From assembly GCA_963840535.1 (NCBI GenBank), contig CAWIZJ010000067.1:93134-157133 (forward strand): 64,000 bases of DNA, given 5' to 3'. Under the pieces are notes generated by a model that saw only the letters and a list, made by a program, of their open reading frames with translations, did no database searches and was not told where the DNA came from. This document shows positions 27,040-37,495 of the stretch, piece after piece. The stretch's first letter is position 1; each line of letters begins with the position of its first letter. This DNA is from VAZQ01 sp963840535. GTDB taxonomy: Bacteria; Pseudomonadota; Alphaproteobacteria; Rhizobiales; Xanthobacteraceae. Both the position numbers and the translations under genes were made by a program.

Positions 27040-27173
27040 TCAGCACCCGCCCGGGCTTCGCAACCGCGCGGAGCGGCGGCAGCGGTTCGGGCGGGCGTTC
27101 TTACATTAAAGTTATGCCGACCCCGGTCGGGGTGTGCCTTTCGATGCGCCCCCACCCGCGCTATAGCCGTGCC

Positions 27174-28091
27174 ATGCCCCTCCCGCCCGGCTTCGTCCCG
27201 CCGTGCCTGCCCACCAAGGCGCCGCAGCCGCCGACCGGCGAGGCGTGGCTGCACGAGATCAAGCACGACGGCTTCCGCGTCGTCGCCCGCAAGGCTGAGA
27301 ACGTGGCGATCGTGTACCGCTTGGCGGAGGGTCAACTCGATCGGCTGCCGGCGCTGGCGGCCGAGCTGGTTCGCCGCCAAGTTTCCGTGATCGCCGCATT
27401 CGGCACGCCCACTGCGCTCGCAGCCAAAGCGGCGACCACGACCATCCCGATCATCTTCCTCGTCGCCGCCGACCCGGTCGAGCTCCGGCTTGTCGCCAGC
27501 CTCGCCCGGCCGGGCGGTAACCTGACGGGGATCACTTTTCTCTCGCTCGAGTTGGAGGCAAAGCGCCTGGAACTCCTGCGCGAGCTAGTGCCCGCAGCCA
27601 CTCGTATTGCTGTGCTCGTCAATTCGGCCAATCCTGCGAATGCCGAGTCCACAGTGAGAGACGTCGAAACGGCTGCCCGCGCCATGGACCTGCAAATCCA
27701 GGTCCTCAACGCCAGCAACGACCGCGAGATCGATGCGGTCTTCACAGCGCGCGACCGGCGCGACGCCCTCTTTGTCGGCGCCGACCAATTGTTCACCCTC
27801 CGGCGTGTCCAATTGGTCCAATTGGCAGCACGCCTCGCGGTCCCCGCGACATATTCGGGGCGTCACTTTCCCGACATCGGTGGGCTGATGAGCTACGGAA
27901 CCAACACTGCGGACTCGTATCGTCAGATCGGCGTCTATGCAGGCCGCATCCTTAAGGGCGCCAAGCCGGCGGACCTGCCAATCGAGCGGTCGACGAAGTT
28001 CGAGCTGGTCATCAACCATCAGACGGCGAGGATGCTTGGCCTAACCGTGCCGCCGACGCTCATCGCCCGCGCCGACGAGGTGATCGAGTGA
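27174..28091 (+). pseudogene. Chimera: DNA-ligase N-terminus joined to ABC substrate-binding protein
   Basis: A 305-residue open frame in two parts. Residues 1-40 match the start of short LigD-like ATP-dependent DNA ligases, including the nucleotidyl-lysine motif as EIKHDGFR (Lys30-x-Asp-Gly). From about residue 41 (AENVAIVYRL) onward it is the body of a rhizobial ABC substrate-binding protein (SVIAAFGTPTALAAK, IIFLVAADPVELRLV, GLMSYGTN, to VPPTLIARADEVIE). The leader and first 50-60 residues of the binding protein are lost, so it should not be exported, and the ligase part lacks nearly the whole catalytic domain. It is most likely a dead fusion, although the frame is open. Confidence 0.8.
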
Positions 28092-28138
28092 TGAGGCGCC
28101 GCGAGTTCATCGCGCTCTGTGAAGACGCGCCTTGGTAG
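28091..28138 (+). pseudogene. Remnant start of a second MRRREF-type substrate-binding protein
   Basis: ATG 28091 overlaps the previous stop and encodes MRRREFIALC, the leader start of the same substrate-binding-protein family, then goes off at EDAPW and stops. It shows that tandem copies once lay here and were deleted or rearranged. Confidence 0.6.
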
Positions 28139-28191
28139 CGGCAAGCGGTTCCCGTTGATGCGATGTTCCGAACGTGAGGGAGGAATCGGAC

Positions 28192-29062
28192 ATGCCGAAT
28201 GTCGAAATCGCGACGACGACGGGTCGCAAGGTCGTGCTCAACGCAGAGGTGATCGAGCAATTCCATACGGGACTGCGAGGTGACCATCTGCTCCGGAGCG
28301 ATGATGGATACGATGCAGCGCGCAAGATCTACAACGCGATGATCGAACATCGACCCGCGATTATCGCCCGCTGCGTAGGAGCAGCTGATGCGATTTCCGC
28401 CGTTAATTTTGCCCGAAACAACGGCCTGTTGGTGTCAGTGCGCGGCGGTGGTCACAACGTGTCGGGCAACGCGGTCTGCGACGGTGGGCTGATGATCGAC
28501 CTGTCACCAATGAAAAGCGTGCATGTTGATCCGCAAGGCAAGACCGTCCGCGCCGAGGCTGGCGTCACCTGGGGCGAGTTTGATCGGGAGACGCAAGCCT
28601 TCGGGCTAGCGACGACCGGCGGTCTCGTTTCCGCAACTGGAATTGCCGGTCTAACGTTGGGTGGCGGCCTCGGCTGGCTTATGGGGAACTATGGCCTCGC
28701 CTGCGACAACTTGATTTCGGTCGATGTGGTAACCGCAGCCGGGCGTTTGCTCACGGCGAGCAAGTCCCGAAACGAGGATCTGTTCTGGGGGCTGCGCGGG
28801 GGCGGCGGGAATTTCGGTATTGCCACCTCATTCGAATTCCAGCTTCACCCGGTGGGGTCAATGCTCGGCGGTATTTTGATTCACCGGCTCGACAAGGCGG
28901 CCGAGGTCATCAGGTTCTATGACGACTTTACCCGCACGAGCCCGGACGAGCTGGGTACCTTCGTAGGCTTTGTGACCTCGCCCGAGGGAGAGCGCGTCAT
29001 GGCCATCTTCGTTTCTTATAACGGTGCCGTCGAAGAAGGCCAGCGCATCCTCAAACCTCTCA
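28192..29062 (+). pseudogene. FAD-linked oxidase (BBE family), 5' part, split by IS
   Basis: ATG 28192 follows GGGAGG. About 290 residues cover the FAD-binding PCMH domain: RGGGHNVSGNAV with the His that carries FAD in this family, then TLGGGLGWLMGNYGLACDN with the Cys that often makes the second flavin bond, so the intact enzyme may have been bicovalently flavinylated. Homology runs to LKPL at 29062, where insertion-sequence DNA begins; the 3' part resumes at 30242. The unsplit protein would be about 470 residues, usual for the family. Substrate unknown (sugars, alkaloids and lignans are typical). Confidence 0.88.
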
Positions 29063-30241
29063 TACCGGCTCCAGAACAGCATGAATTCGGCGTATTTAGT
29101 ACCGGAGAATACGGTCGACGGGGGAGTTGTTTTTGGAATTTGAGGTGTGATTCGCTGTGACCATCTGATTCGGGAGGAGCGGATGGTGAAATGCAGCAAA
29201 GCCGATGTCCGGCGGCTGAGGACGGCGCTGCGATGGAAGCTTCCAGCGACGCAGCGCGAGCGCATCCAGATGGTGCTTCTGCGCGAGGGCGGAATGACGC
29301 AGCCGGCGATTGCGGCGGCCATGGGCGTTTCGCTGAGCACAGTAAACCGCGCGCATATGGCTTACGATCACGGTGGCATCAAGGCGCTCAAGCCCAAGGC
29401 GAACGGCGGACGCAAGCGCGAGAACATGACCGTGGCCGAGGAAAAGGCCTTGCTGGCGCGCTTCGCCCATGCCGCGGGGGCTGGCGAGTTGTTGAACATC
29501 CACGATCTCAAGGCAGCTTACGAAAAAGCGATCGGGCACCCGACCAGTGACAGCACGGTGTACAATCTGCTGCATCGGCATGGCTGGCGTAAGCTGATGC
29601 CGCGCCCGTTCCATCCCAAGCGGAACCTGGCGGCGCAAAATGCTTTTAAAAAAACGGCTTTCGTGATGCTGTGAGGAAGTCGAAGCGGGCGGCGGCCAAG
29701 CGCGGTCGTCGCTTACGTGTCATGTTCGCCGACGAAGCGCGTTTCGGACGCATGAACCGCCCGCGGCCTTGCTGGGCTCCAACTGGCGTCAGACCCGAGG
29801 TCGCCGCGCAACTCATTCGCGAATACATCTACCTCTACGGCGCGGTCTGTCCCAAGGATGGAAGATGCGTCTATCTGATAATGCCCGCATCGGATACTGC
29901 CTGCTTCCAGATCTACCTCGATGTTCTGTCCCGAAAATACCGCGGGCAGCATATTCTCTTGGTTCTCGACGGTGCTCCCAACCATCAGTGCGGCCTGCTC
30001 GCGGTTCCCGACAACATCACGCTTCTGTTCCTGCCACCCTATTCGCCGGAGTTGAACCCGAAGGAGAACCTCTGGGACGAAATCCGCGAAAAGATCTTCA
30101 AGAACCTCGCCCTCAAATCCATGAACGCCGTACGCGCAAAACTCAGAGAGGCCGTTCTCTACATCGAGCGCAATCCAAAACTCGTCAAATCCATCACAAC
30201 CTTCCCTTACATTGCCAAGTCAATCTGATATGGCGGTGGTA
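29063..30241 (+). mobile_element. IS630-family insertion sequence
   Basis: About 1.18 kb inserted into the FAD oxidase gene. TA dinucleotides lie at both ends (29063-29064 and 30240-30241), as expected of IS630/Tc1 elements, and the ends share a short imperfect inverted repeat (TACCGGC against TACCACCGCC). A TCA trinucleotide also flanks the element on both sides; removing the element with one TCA restores the oxidase frame as PLREFG. The exact target duplication is therefore unsettled. It carries one transposase in two overlapping frames. Confidence 0.85.
29183..30228 (+). CDS. IS630 transposase, two frames joined by -1 slippage
   Basis: The first frame (29183-29674; ATG after GGGAGGAG) encodes an N-terminal helix-turn-helix domain (MTQPAIAAAMGVSLSTVNRA). 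The second frame (ending 30228) encodes the DDE catalytic core: Asp in MFADEARFGR, Asp in LVLDGAPNH, Glu in NPKENLWDE. Near 29644 the sequence TTTT followed by AAAAAAA lets ribosomes or RNA polymerase slip by -1, giving KKNGFRDAVRKSK and one product of about 345 residues. Such slippage is known in this family. The protein looks intact. Confidence 0.88.
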
Positions 30242-30783
30242 TCAGAGAGTTCGGACCGCCACTTGCGGACATGATCGGCCCCATGCCCTACGTACAGATA
30301 CAAAAGATGATGGACGACGCGTTTCCGGCCGGACGACAGAACTACTGGAAGTCAAACTTCCTCAAGGGCCTCGATACCGACGCTATCAACGTGATCATTG
30401 AGCACGTCGCGAAGGCGCCTTCACCACACTCTGGCGTCGCCATCGAACAGTTCAGTGGCGCCGTGACGCGGGTCGGAATCAACGATACCGCGTTCAACCA
30501 CCGCAACGCACGCTACAATCTCCTGATCGTTGGCATCTGGACCGATCCTGCAGCAAAGGCCGACAACGTAAGATGGGTGCGAGATCTCTGGGATGCGATG
30601 GCCCCATATTCGTCAAGCGGCGTCTATGTGAATTACCTCGGCCAGGAAGCAGATGAAGGCGCCGAGCGCGTTAAATCCGCGTATGGTCCTGAAAAGTACG
30701 CACGGCTCGTTGCGCTTAAACAAAAGTATGATCCAATCAACCTGTTCCGCCTAAACCAGAATATCAGGCCATCCGAGGGCTAA
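30242..30783 (+). pseudogene. FAD-linked oxidase (BBE family), 3' part
   Basis: Continues the oxidase after the insertion: REFGPPLADMIGPMPYVQIQ through the substrate domain to the berberine-bridge-enzyme C-terminal motif (VNYLGQEADE, then LKQKYDPINLFRLNQNI). About 180 residues. An internal ATG at 30271 could start a fragment, but without the FAD domain it would be inactive. Confidence 0.88.
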
Positions 30784-30920
30784 GGCGGTCCGGCACCGGC
30801 AAGTACGTGTCACCGATGCTGCTTGCCCCCTGCGGTGATCGAGAAGGAGGCGAGTTCGTCGTGGGCTTCTGTTAGGATTGCCAGCTTCGATCCCGGGCTG
30901 AGCCCCACCGGGAGGGCACC

Positions 30921-33900
30921 AATGACTGTGCCGACGAGGTGACCTTGTCCCGCAACGCTCGAAAGCATGGTTCAACCGGAACGAAGGCGAAAACGCGCGT
31001 TGGTCGGATGCGCGCAACCGGCTCTGACCTCGAAGAGCAACTAAGGCGCGAACTCGCCGAGGCGCGGGAGCAGCAGACGGCGACCTCGGAGGTGTTGCGG
31101 GTCATCTCAAGTTCGCCCGGTGAGTTGGAGCCTGTCTTCGAAGCGATCCTGGCAAACGCGACGCGTATTTGCGAGGCTAAGTTCGGCATTCTCTATTTAC
31201 GCGACGGCGAGGCATTCCGGCTCCGTGCGTTGCATGGTGCACCCCTTGCATTTGCTGAAGCGAGTTGGCGCGACCCGGTTGTCCAACCTGGCCCACGAAC
31301 TGGTTTTGGGCGCGTCATCCAGACGAAGCAGCCGGTCCACATTGTGGATGTCACGGTCGACCCGGCCTACGCCGAACGTGATCCGCTGCGGGTCCCCTTA
31401 GTTGAACAGGCCGGCGCTCGTAGTTTCGTCATCGTCCCGATGCTCAAGGAGAACGAGTTAATCGGCACTATCGCCATCTACCGCCAGGAGGTCCGCCCGT
31501 TCAGCGACAAACAGATTGAACTTTTGACGAACTTCGCCACCCAAGCCGTCATCGCCATCGAGAACACGCGCCTGCTCAACGAGCTGCGCCAGCGCACGGA
31601 CGATCTAGCGAATCCCTGCAGCAGCAGACCGCGACCGCCGAGGTGCTCAAGGTCATCAGCCGCTCGACCGGCGAACTGCAGCCAGTGTTCGAAACGCATG
31701 GTCGAGAAGGCGGTGCGCGTCTGTGCGGCGCAAGTTACGGCGTTGATTTTTCTCTGTCGACGGAACCACGCGCTTCGCGCAGTCGCCGCTATCAACGAGC
31801 GTCCGCCGGTTTACGAGGAGCTATGCGGCGGAAAACCCGATTCCTGCCGCGACCGACGGACAGCGCCAGGCAGGGCCATCGTAGAACGTCAGCGCAGTGC
31901 ACATCCCCGACGTGCTGGCCGATCCCGAGCTATAACCGATCCGGAACGCGATCGCTGAGGCAGGCGCAGAAGCTCGGTCAGTATCGGACCATGCTTGTCG
32001 TGCCGATGCTGCAAGCGAGAACGGGCTGCTCGGCGCTGATCGCGATCTACGCTGTCGAAGCGAAGGTCCGGCCGTTCACCGATAAGCAGATCGAGCTGGT
32101 CACGACCTTTGCCGACCAGGCCGTGATCGCCATCGAGAACATGCGGCTGCTCGACGAGGTTCAAGCACGCGGAGAACTGGCGTCGCTGCAGCAGCAGACC
32201 GCCACCGCCGACGTGCTCAAGGTCATCAGCCGCTCGACCTTCGACCTGCAGGCGGTGCTCGATACGTTGGTCGAGTCGGCGGTCCGGCTGTGCGAGGCGG
32301 ACAAGCGCTGCACATCTTCCGCCGCAGCGGCTCCGCCTATCGACGTTAGCTGCCTGCCGTGGTTACTCACGCGAGTACGAAGAGCATATGAGACGCCAGC
32401 GACGCTCGCGCCTGGAAGAGACTCACTCGTCGGCCGAATCGCTCCTCGAAGGGCGAGCAGTTCATATCCCCGATGTACTGGCCGACCCCGAATACAACCA
32501 GCCGGAATGCGACAGAAGCTTGGCCGGCTGCCGCACCATGACTGGGTGTGCCGCTGCTGCGCGAAGGCACACCGATCGGCGTCATTAACGTTGACCCGGT
32601 CACACAGTGCGGCCCTTCACCGACAAGCAGATCGAGCTTGTCGACGACCTTCGCCGACCAGGCGGTGATCGCGATCGAGAACGTGCGGCTGTTCGACGAG
32701 GTGCAGGCGCGAACGCGCGAGCTGACCGAGGCGCTGGAGCAGCAGACGGCGACCTCAGATGTGCTGCAGCGTTATCTCGAGCTCGCCGGGCGAGTTGGAG
32801 CTCGGTGTTCCAGGCCATGCTCGCAAACGCGACGAGGCTGTGCGAAGCCAGGTTCGGCGCCCTGTTTCTGTTCGAGGGAGACGGCTTTCGCTGCGGCTGC
32901 GCCACCGGCCCCTCCACCTGGACCGAGTTATTGCGGCGGGAACCTGTGGTCAAGCTGCGCGATCGGCATCCGCAGATTCCGCTCGCCCGCATCGCCCGAA
33001 CCAAACAGGTGCTGCATATTCCCGACCTCACCGAGGAGCAGTCCTATATCGAGCGCGATCTCCGCGCCGTCGCGCTCGTCGAGTCTGCGCAGGCGCGAAG
33101 TATCCTTGCCGTGCCCATGCTCAAAGAGAGACGCGCTGATCGGCGCCATCTTCATATATCGCCAGGAGGTGCGGCCGTTCACCGACAAGCAGATCGAGCT
33201 GGTCCAGAACTTCGCCGCCCAGGCCGTGATCGCGATTGAAAACACCCGCCTGCTCAGCGAGCTGCGCGAATCTCTCCAACAGCAGACTGCCACCGCCGAC
33301 GTGCTCAAGGTCATCAGCCGCTCGACCTTCGATCTGCAATCGGTGCTCGACACGCTTGTGGAGTCGGCAACTCGCCTGTGCGAGGCCGACATGGCGGCCA
33401 TCGTTCGCCTGCGACGGCTCGGCCTACCACCACGCGGCAAGCTACGGCTATCCGCCCGAAATACGCGAACAGATGCTGAGTGCCCGCATCGAGCGCGGGC
33501 TGGGAACCGTCACCGGCCGGGTGGCGCTCGAAGGCAAGCCGATTCAAATTCTCGATATAGAGGCCGAGGCAGGTTACATCCTGAGCGGGCCAATGAAGCA
33601 GGCCGGGGCCCGCACCATGCTGGGCGTGCCACTGCTACGCGAAGGCACTCCAATCGGCGTGCTCATCGTGATGCGCCGTGAGGTGCGGGCATTCAGTGAC
33701 AAGCAAATCGAACTGGTGACCACCTTCGCCGACCAAGCGGTGATCGCCATCGAGAACGTGCGGCTGTTCGACGAAATCCAGGACAAGAGCCGGCAGCTAG
33801 CCGAGGCGAGCCAGCACAAGTCGCAGTTCCTCGCCAGCATGAGCCATGAGCTGCGCACGCCCCTCAATGCCATCATCGGCGTCACAGAGATGATGCGGGA

Positions 33901-34506
33901 AGACGCCGAGGCCTTACAGCAGGACCTCGAACCGCTCGACCGCGTGCTCGGCGCTGCCCGTCACCTGCTCGGCTTGATCAACCAAGTGCTCGACCTCTCC
34001 AAGATCGAGGCGGGCAAACTCGAACTCAATCCGCAGACCGTGCAGCTACCGCCGCTGATCGACGAAGTCATCGGCACGGCGCGCCAGCTCGCCGAGCAGA
34101 ACAAGAACCGGCTCGTGGTGGAGTGCCAGGAGAAGCTCGGTCCGATCACCACCGATTCCATGCGGCTGCGGCAGATCCTCCTCAACTTGCTGAGCAATGC
34201 CTGCAAGTTCACCAAGGAGGGTCGAGGTCGACGTTGCGCGTGCGAGGAATAGCCGACGGGCGGGACTGGTTCGAGTTCGCCGTCTCGGACACCGGCATCG
34301 GAATGACGGCGGAGCAGCAGGCGAAGCTGTTCGAGGAATTCAGCCAGGCCGAGGCCACCACGGCCCAGCGATTCGGCGGCACCGGGCTGGGGCTTGCCAT
34401 CACCCGCAAGCTCGCCCGCATGATGGGCGGCGACGTGACCGTGGCGAGTGAGCTGGGCAAGGGCTCAATCTTCACCGTGCGCCTGCCTGCCGGTGCGGAC
34501 ACCTAA
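30921..34506 (+). pseudogene. Multi-GAF soluble histidine kinase, five GAF units, several frameshifts
   Basis: A large cytoplasmic sensor kinase of about 1,190 residues if repaired. ATG 30921 has GGAGGG upstream but its frame closes at once; GTG 30939 gives a longer start. After a coiled coil (LRRELAEAREQQTATSEVL), GAF units lie at about 31120-31575, 31645-32150, 32205-32700, 32765-33235 and 33300-33765, each led by a repeat like QQTATADVLKVISRST. Then come HisKA (SMSHELRTPLN near 33840) and HATPase (LLNLLSNACKF, DTGIGM, GTGLGL). At least six frame changes occur (for example near 31610, 31700, 32320, 32790, 33410 and 34215). It may be decayed or badly assembled across repeats. Confidence 0.8.
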
Positions 34507-35735
34507 TTATAAGCTAGGATAGCTTGACCAACGGACGCCCTCGCGGACCATGTCCGCACCTGGCAGAACCGGACGTGCGGCCAGCAAGGAGGGTGTCCGG
34601 GTTTGACCATGAGCACGATGATCACTCCGTAGAGCGGCATGGCAGGCCACACCGCCAGCGCGGTGACGCTGGCAATGGCGATGATGGCGCCCACGATCGC
34701 CGAGATCTTGTAGCGGCGCAGATGCATCATCGAGCGTCCGGACGTCATCGATCCCGGCGTTGTCATGACCACGATGGGAATCAACGCGAGGCCGGCGTCG
34801 GTTGCCGAAAGTCCATGCGCGACCTGGAAATAGAGCGGCATATAGACCATGAGCCCGAGCGCCGCCCCCATCGTCCAGGACGTCGCGGCGGTGCCATCGC
34901 GCATCACCGGATTGCGCAACACGTCGAGCGGCAGGAACGGCTCGGGTGTCCGTCTGAGCCACCACGCAAATGCGAATGCGAACGCCAGCGATGCCGCAAG
35001 GAGGAGAAGGATCGTCGGCGACGACCAGGGAACGCGAATGCCGCCCGAGGTGAGCACGACGAGAAACAGGGTAGCCGCGGCGATCATCAGAGCCGCCCCG
35101 ACGATGTCGACTTGATGGGGGCATTCCTGGCGCGGCAGGCGTTTCATGGCATGGTAGGTGAGCAGTGCTGCGCCGAGCCCGAGCGGCACGTTGAGCCAGA
35201 AGATCAGCGACCAAGGCAGATGCTGGGCGATGAAGCCGCCGAGCGCAGGACCCGCTACCCCCGCGAGGATCCAGGACGTACCCATGTAAGCTTGGTAGTG
35301 GCCGCGTTCGCGCGGTGCGACCATGTCGGCGACGGTGGTCTGCGTCAGCGGCACGATCCCGCCGCCGCCAATTCCCTGCAGCGTGCGTCCCACGATCAGC
35401 ATCGCGATGTCGGGCGCAGCCGCAGACACCGCCGAGCCCGCCACGAACAGGCCGATCGCCAGGAGCATCATGGCGCGCCGACCGTGGATGTCGGAGAGCT
35501 TGCCGTACAGCGGCGCAACAACAGTCGAGGAAAGCAGGTATGCAATGATGACCCAGGAAAGGTTCTCGAAATCTCCGAAGTGATGGCCGATGGTCGGCAG
35601 GGCGGTTGCGACAATGGTCTGGTTGAGCGCCGAGAGAAACATGCCCAGCATCAGGCCGTAGAAGATCTTGCGCACGTCACTCTTGGAGAGCGGACCACTC
35701 GTGTGCGCCTTTGCGCAGTTCGAGACGGACGTCAT
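34503..35735 (-). pseudogene. MFS drug exporter (DHA2 family), C-terminally truncated
   Basis: From ATG 35735 the frame encodes a DHA2/EmrB-type proton-driven exporter: first helix with LSALNQTIVATALPTI, the loop motif GKLSDIHGRR, and GRTLQGIGGGGIVPL. About 370 residues and roughly 11 helices are recognisable, to YGVIIVLMV near 34610. The last 35 residues (KPGHPPCWPHVRFCQ onward) are not transporter-like and coincide with a possible group II intron tail. Intact family members have about 480-520 residues and 14 helices, so this copy is probably inactive. A related intact copy follows at 35859-37322. Confidence 0.85.
34505..34610 (-). other. Possible 3' tail of a second group II intron (remnant)
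   Basis: The minus strand here reads CCGCACGTCCGGTTCT (34580-34565), which resembles the 3' half of domain V in the complete intron at 3857-3889 (GCATGTCCGGTTC), followed by paired sequence that could be domain VI. There is no maturase or 5' half. It coincides with the point where the MFS gene loses homology. Similarity is short, so this is tentative. Confidence 0.35.
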
Positions 35736-35858
35736 CGGCTGCTCAAGGGCAATTCCCCTCCCCGCCTTGCAAGGATATCGCGTCATGCCCTTGCGGTGAC
35801 AATGGTCTTGCGCACGGAGCAGGTATGAGCCCGGCGTCGCCAGAATTCGACGCGCATC

Positions 35859-37322
35859 TCAGTCCGCGCGTTCCGGGCCAGCCCCGCGCAACGGCCGTTC
35901 CTCCAACGCGACGAGGCAGGCGAACGCGACGACGAGGCAGGCGATCGCCGCCGCGAACACCCAGCGGAAGGCTTCCGCGGCATCCATTCCGACCAGCACC
36001 ACGCCTGCCGGCAGGCCGCGGACCGCGGGAGCGCCCGTGAGCACGATTGCTCCGAATCCGGTGACGATGAAGGTCGTGCCGAGCGCGCGAAAGAAATTCA
36101 TCGTTCCGGTCGCGATCCCCATTTGATGTAGCGCCACCGCGTTCTGAACCACGACGATGGTGAACGGGAACATCGGGCCCATTCCGAGGCCGGCGAACGC
36201 GATCAGCCCCAGCGCGACGGCGGGCGAAAAAGCGGTCGGTGCCAGGGCCAGCGGGACCAGCGCCGCAATGGCGACAATGAGGCCGCCGAGCGGAATTCGC
36301 TTGTAGCGCGCGAAGTGGACCAGCATGCGACCGCCGACGATCGAGGTGACGGTGGCGGCGCCTTGAAGGGCGATGATCGCCGCGGCCGCGCCGCTCACCG
36401 ACAGGCCGAGCGCGACCTGGGCATAGAGCGGCAGAATGATGGTGAGCGCGATGATCGTGCCGACCGCGAAGAAGGCCGCTGCGGTTCCGACCCGCACGGC
36501 GCCATCGCGCAGCACCGCGAGCGGGATGAACGGTTCCTCGGCGGTCATGACCCGCCAGGCGAACAAGACCCACAGTGCGGCGGACGCGCAGGACAGAGCG
36601 GCGATCTGCGGCGAGATGAAGCCATAGCGCCGCCCACCCCAGGTGAGCGCCAGCATCAGCGTGATGGCGGCGCCGACCATCAGGACCGCGCCCAGCACGT
36701 CGAGCCGATGCGGACAGTCGTGGCGGGGGAGCCGTTGCAACACGTTGTGCGTGAACAGATAAGCCAATGCGCAGAGCGGCAGGTTGATCCAGAAGATCCA
36801 CGACCAGTGCAGGTGCTCGGCGATGAAGCCGCCGAGCAACGGCCCGCCCACCATCGACACGATGAAGGTCGAGGAAGTGTAGCCCTGATAGCGCGGCCGA
36901 TCGCGCGGCGGCGCGACGTCGCCGATAATGGTCTGCACCAGCGGCATGAGCCCGCCGCCGCCGAGCCCTTGCAGTGCGCGGCCGAGGATGAGCGCCGCCA
37001 TCGTGGGTGCCAGCGCACACGCGAGCGATCCCACCGCATAGATGCCGATTGCGATCAGCATCATGGTGCGGCGGCCGTGGATATCCGAGAGCTTGCCGTA
37101 GAGCGGGGTCGCGGCGGTGGCGCTCAGGAGATTGGCCGTCACGACCCAAGACATGTTGTCGAAGTCGTCGAGAGCGGCGGCGATGGTCGGCAACGCGGTT
37201 GCGACCATGACCTGGTCGAGTGCCGACAGCAGCATGGTGAGCAGGACGCCGACGACGATGCGGCGCGCCGCCGCGTGCTCGAGATAGTCCGGCAGCGGCG
37301 TGACGGGAGCGGGATCGCGCAT
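35859..37322 (-). CDS. MFS multidrug exporter, DHA2 (14-helix) family
   Basis: A full 487-residue transporter. Helix 1 carries LSALDQVMVATALPTIAAAL, followed by GKLSDIHGRR and the motif C-like GRALQGLGGGGLMPL; all 14 helices can be traced to VFAAAIACLVVAFACLVAL. The closest relative in the window is the truncated exporter immediately downstream, so the two are probably tandem duplicates. By family it exports drugs or metabolites using the proton gradient. No regulator gene is adjacent. Confidence 0.92.
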   Translation of the reverse strand: MRDPAPVTPLPDYLEHAAARRIVVGVLLTMLLSALDQVMVATALPTIAAALDDFDNMSWVVTANLLSATAATPLYGKLSDIHGRRTMMLIAIGIYAVGSLACALAPTMAALILGRALQGLGGGGLMPLVQTIIGDVAPPRDRPRYQGYTSSTFIVSMVGGPLLGGFIAEHLHWSWIFWINLPLCALAYLFTHNVLQRLPRHDCPHRLDVLGAVLMVGAAITLMLALTWGGRRYGFISPQIAALSCASAALWVLFAWRVMTAEEPFIPLAVLRDGAVRVGTAAAFFAVGTIIALTIILPLYAQVALGLSVSGAAAAIIALQGAATVTSIVGGRMLVHFARYKRIPLGGLIVAIAALVPLALAPTAFSPAVALGLIAFAGLGMGPMFPFTIVVVQNAVALHQMGIATGTMNFFRALGTTFIVTGFGAIVLTGAPAVRGLPAGVVLVGMDAAEAFRWVFAAAIACLVVAFACLVALEERPLRGAGPERAD

Positions 37323-37495
37323 GTCTCGGCCTCGCGCCGGCCCCGACGGCGAAGGCGCCGGAATGCTTATAGGCGACCGTTCCGACGCGAGCTATGCGCC
37401 GCACGCGAGGCTGGCCGAGGTGCCTCGCTGCCGATCACAGCGGACGCTGAGGACGATCATGCCGGCCCGCGCCCGCGGCGAGGGCTCGGAACTCC

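Noticed and set aside
31643..32668. Several overlapping open frames as separate genes
   Set aside because: They are consecutive pieces of the same multi-GAF kinase in different frames.
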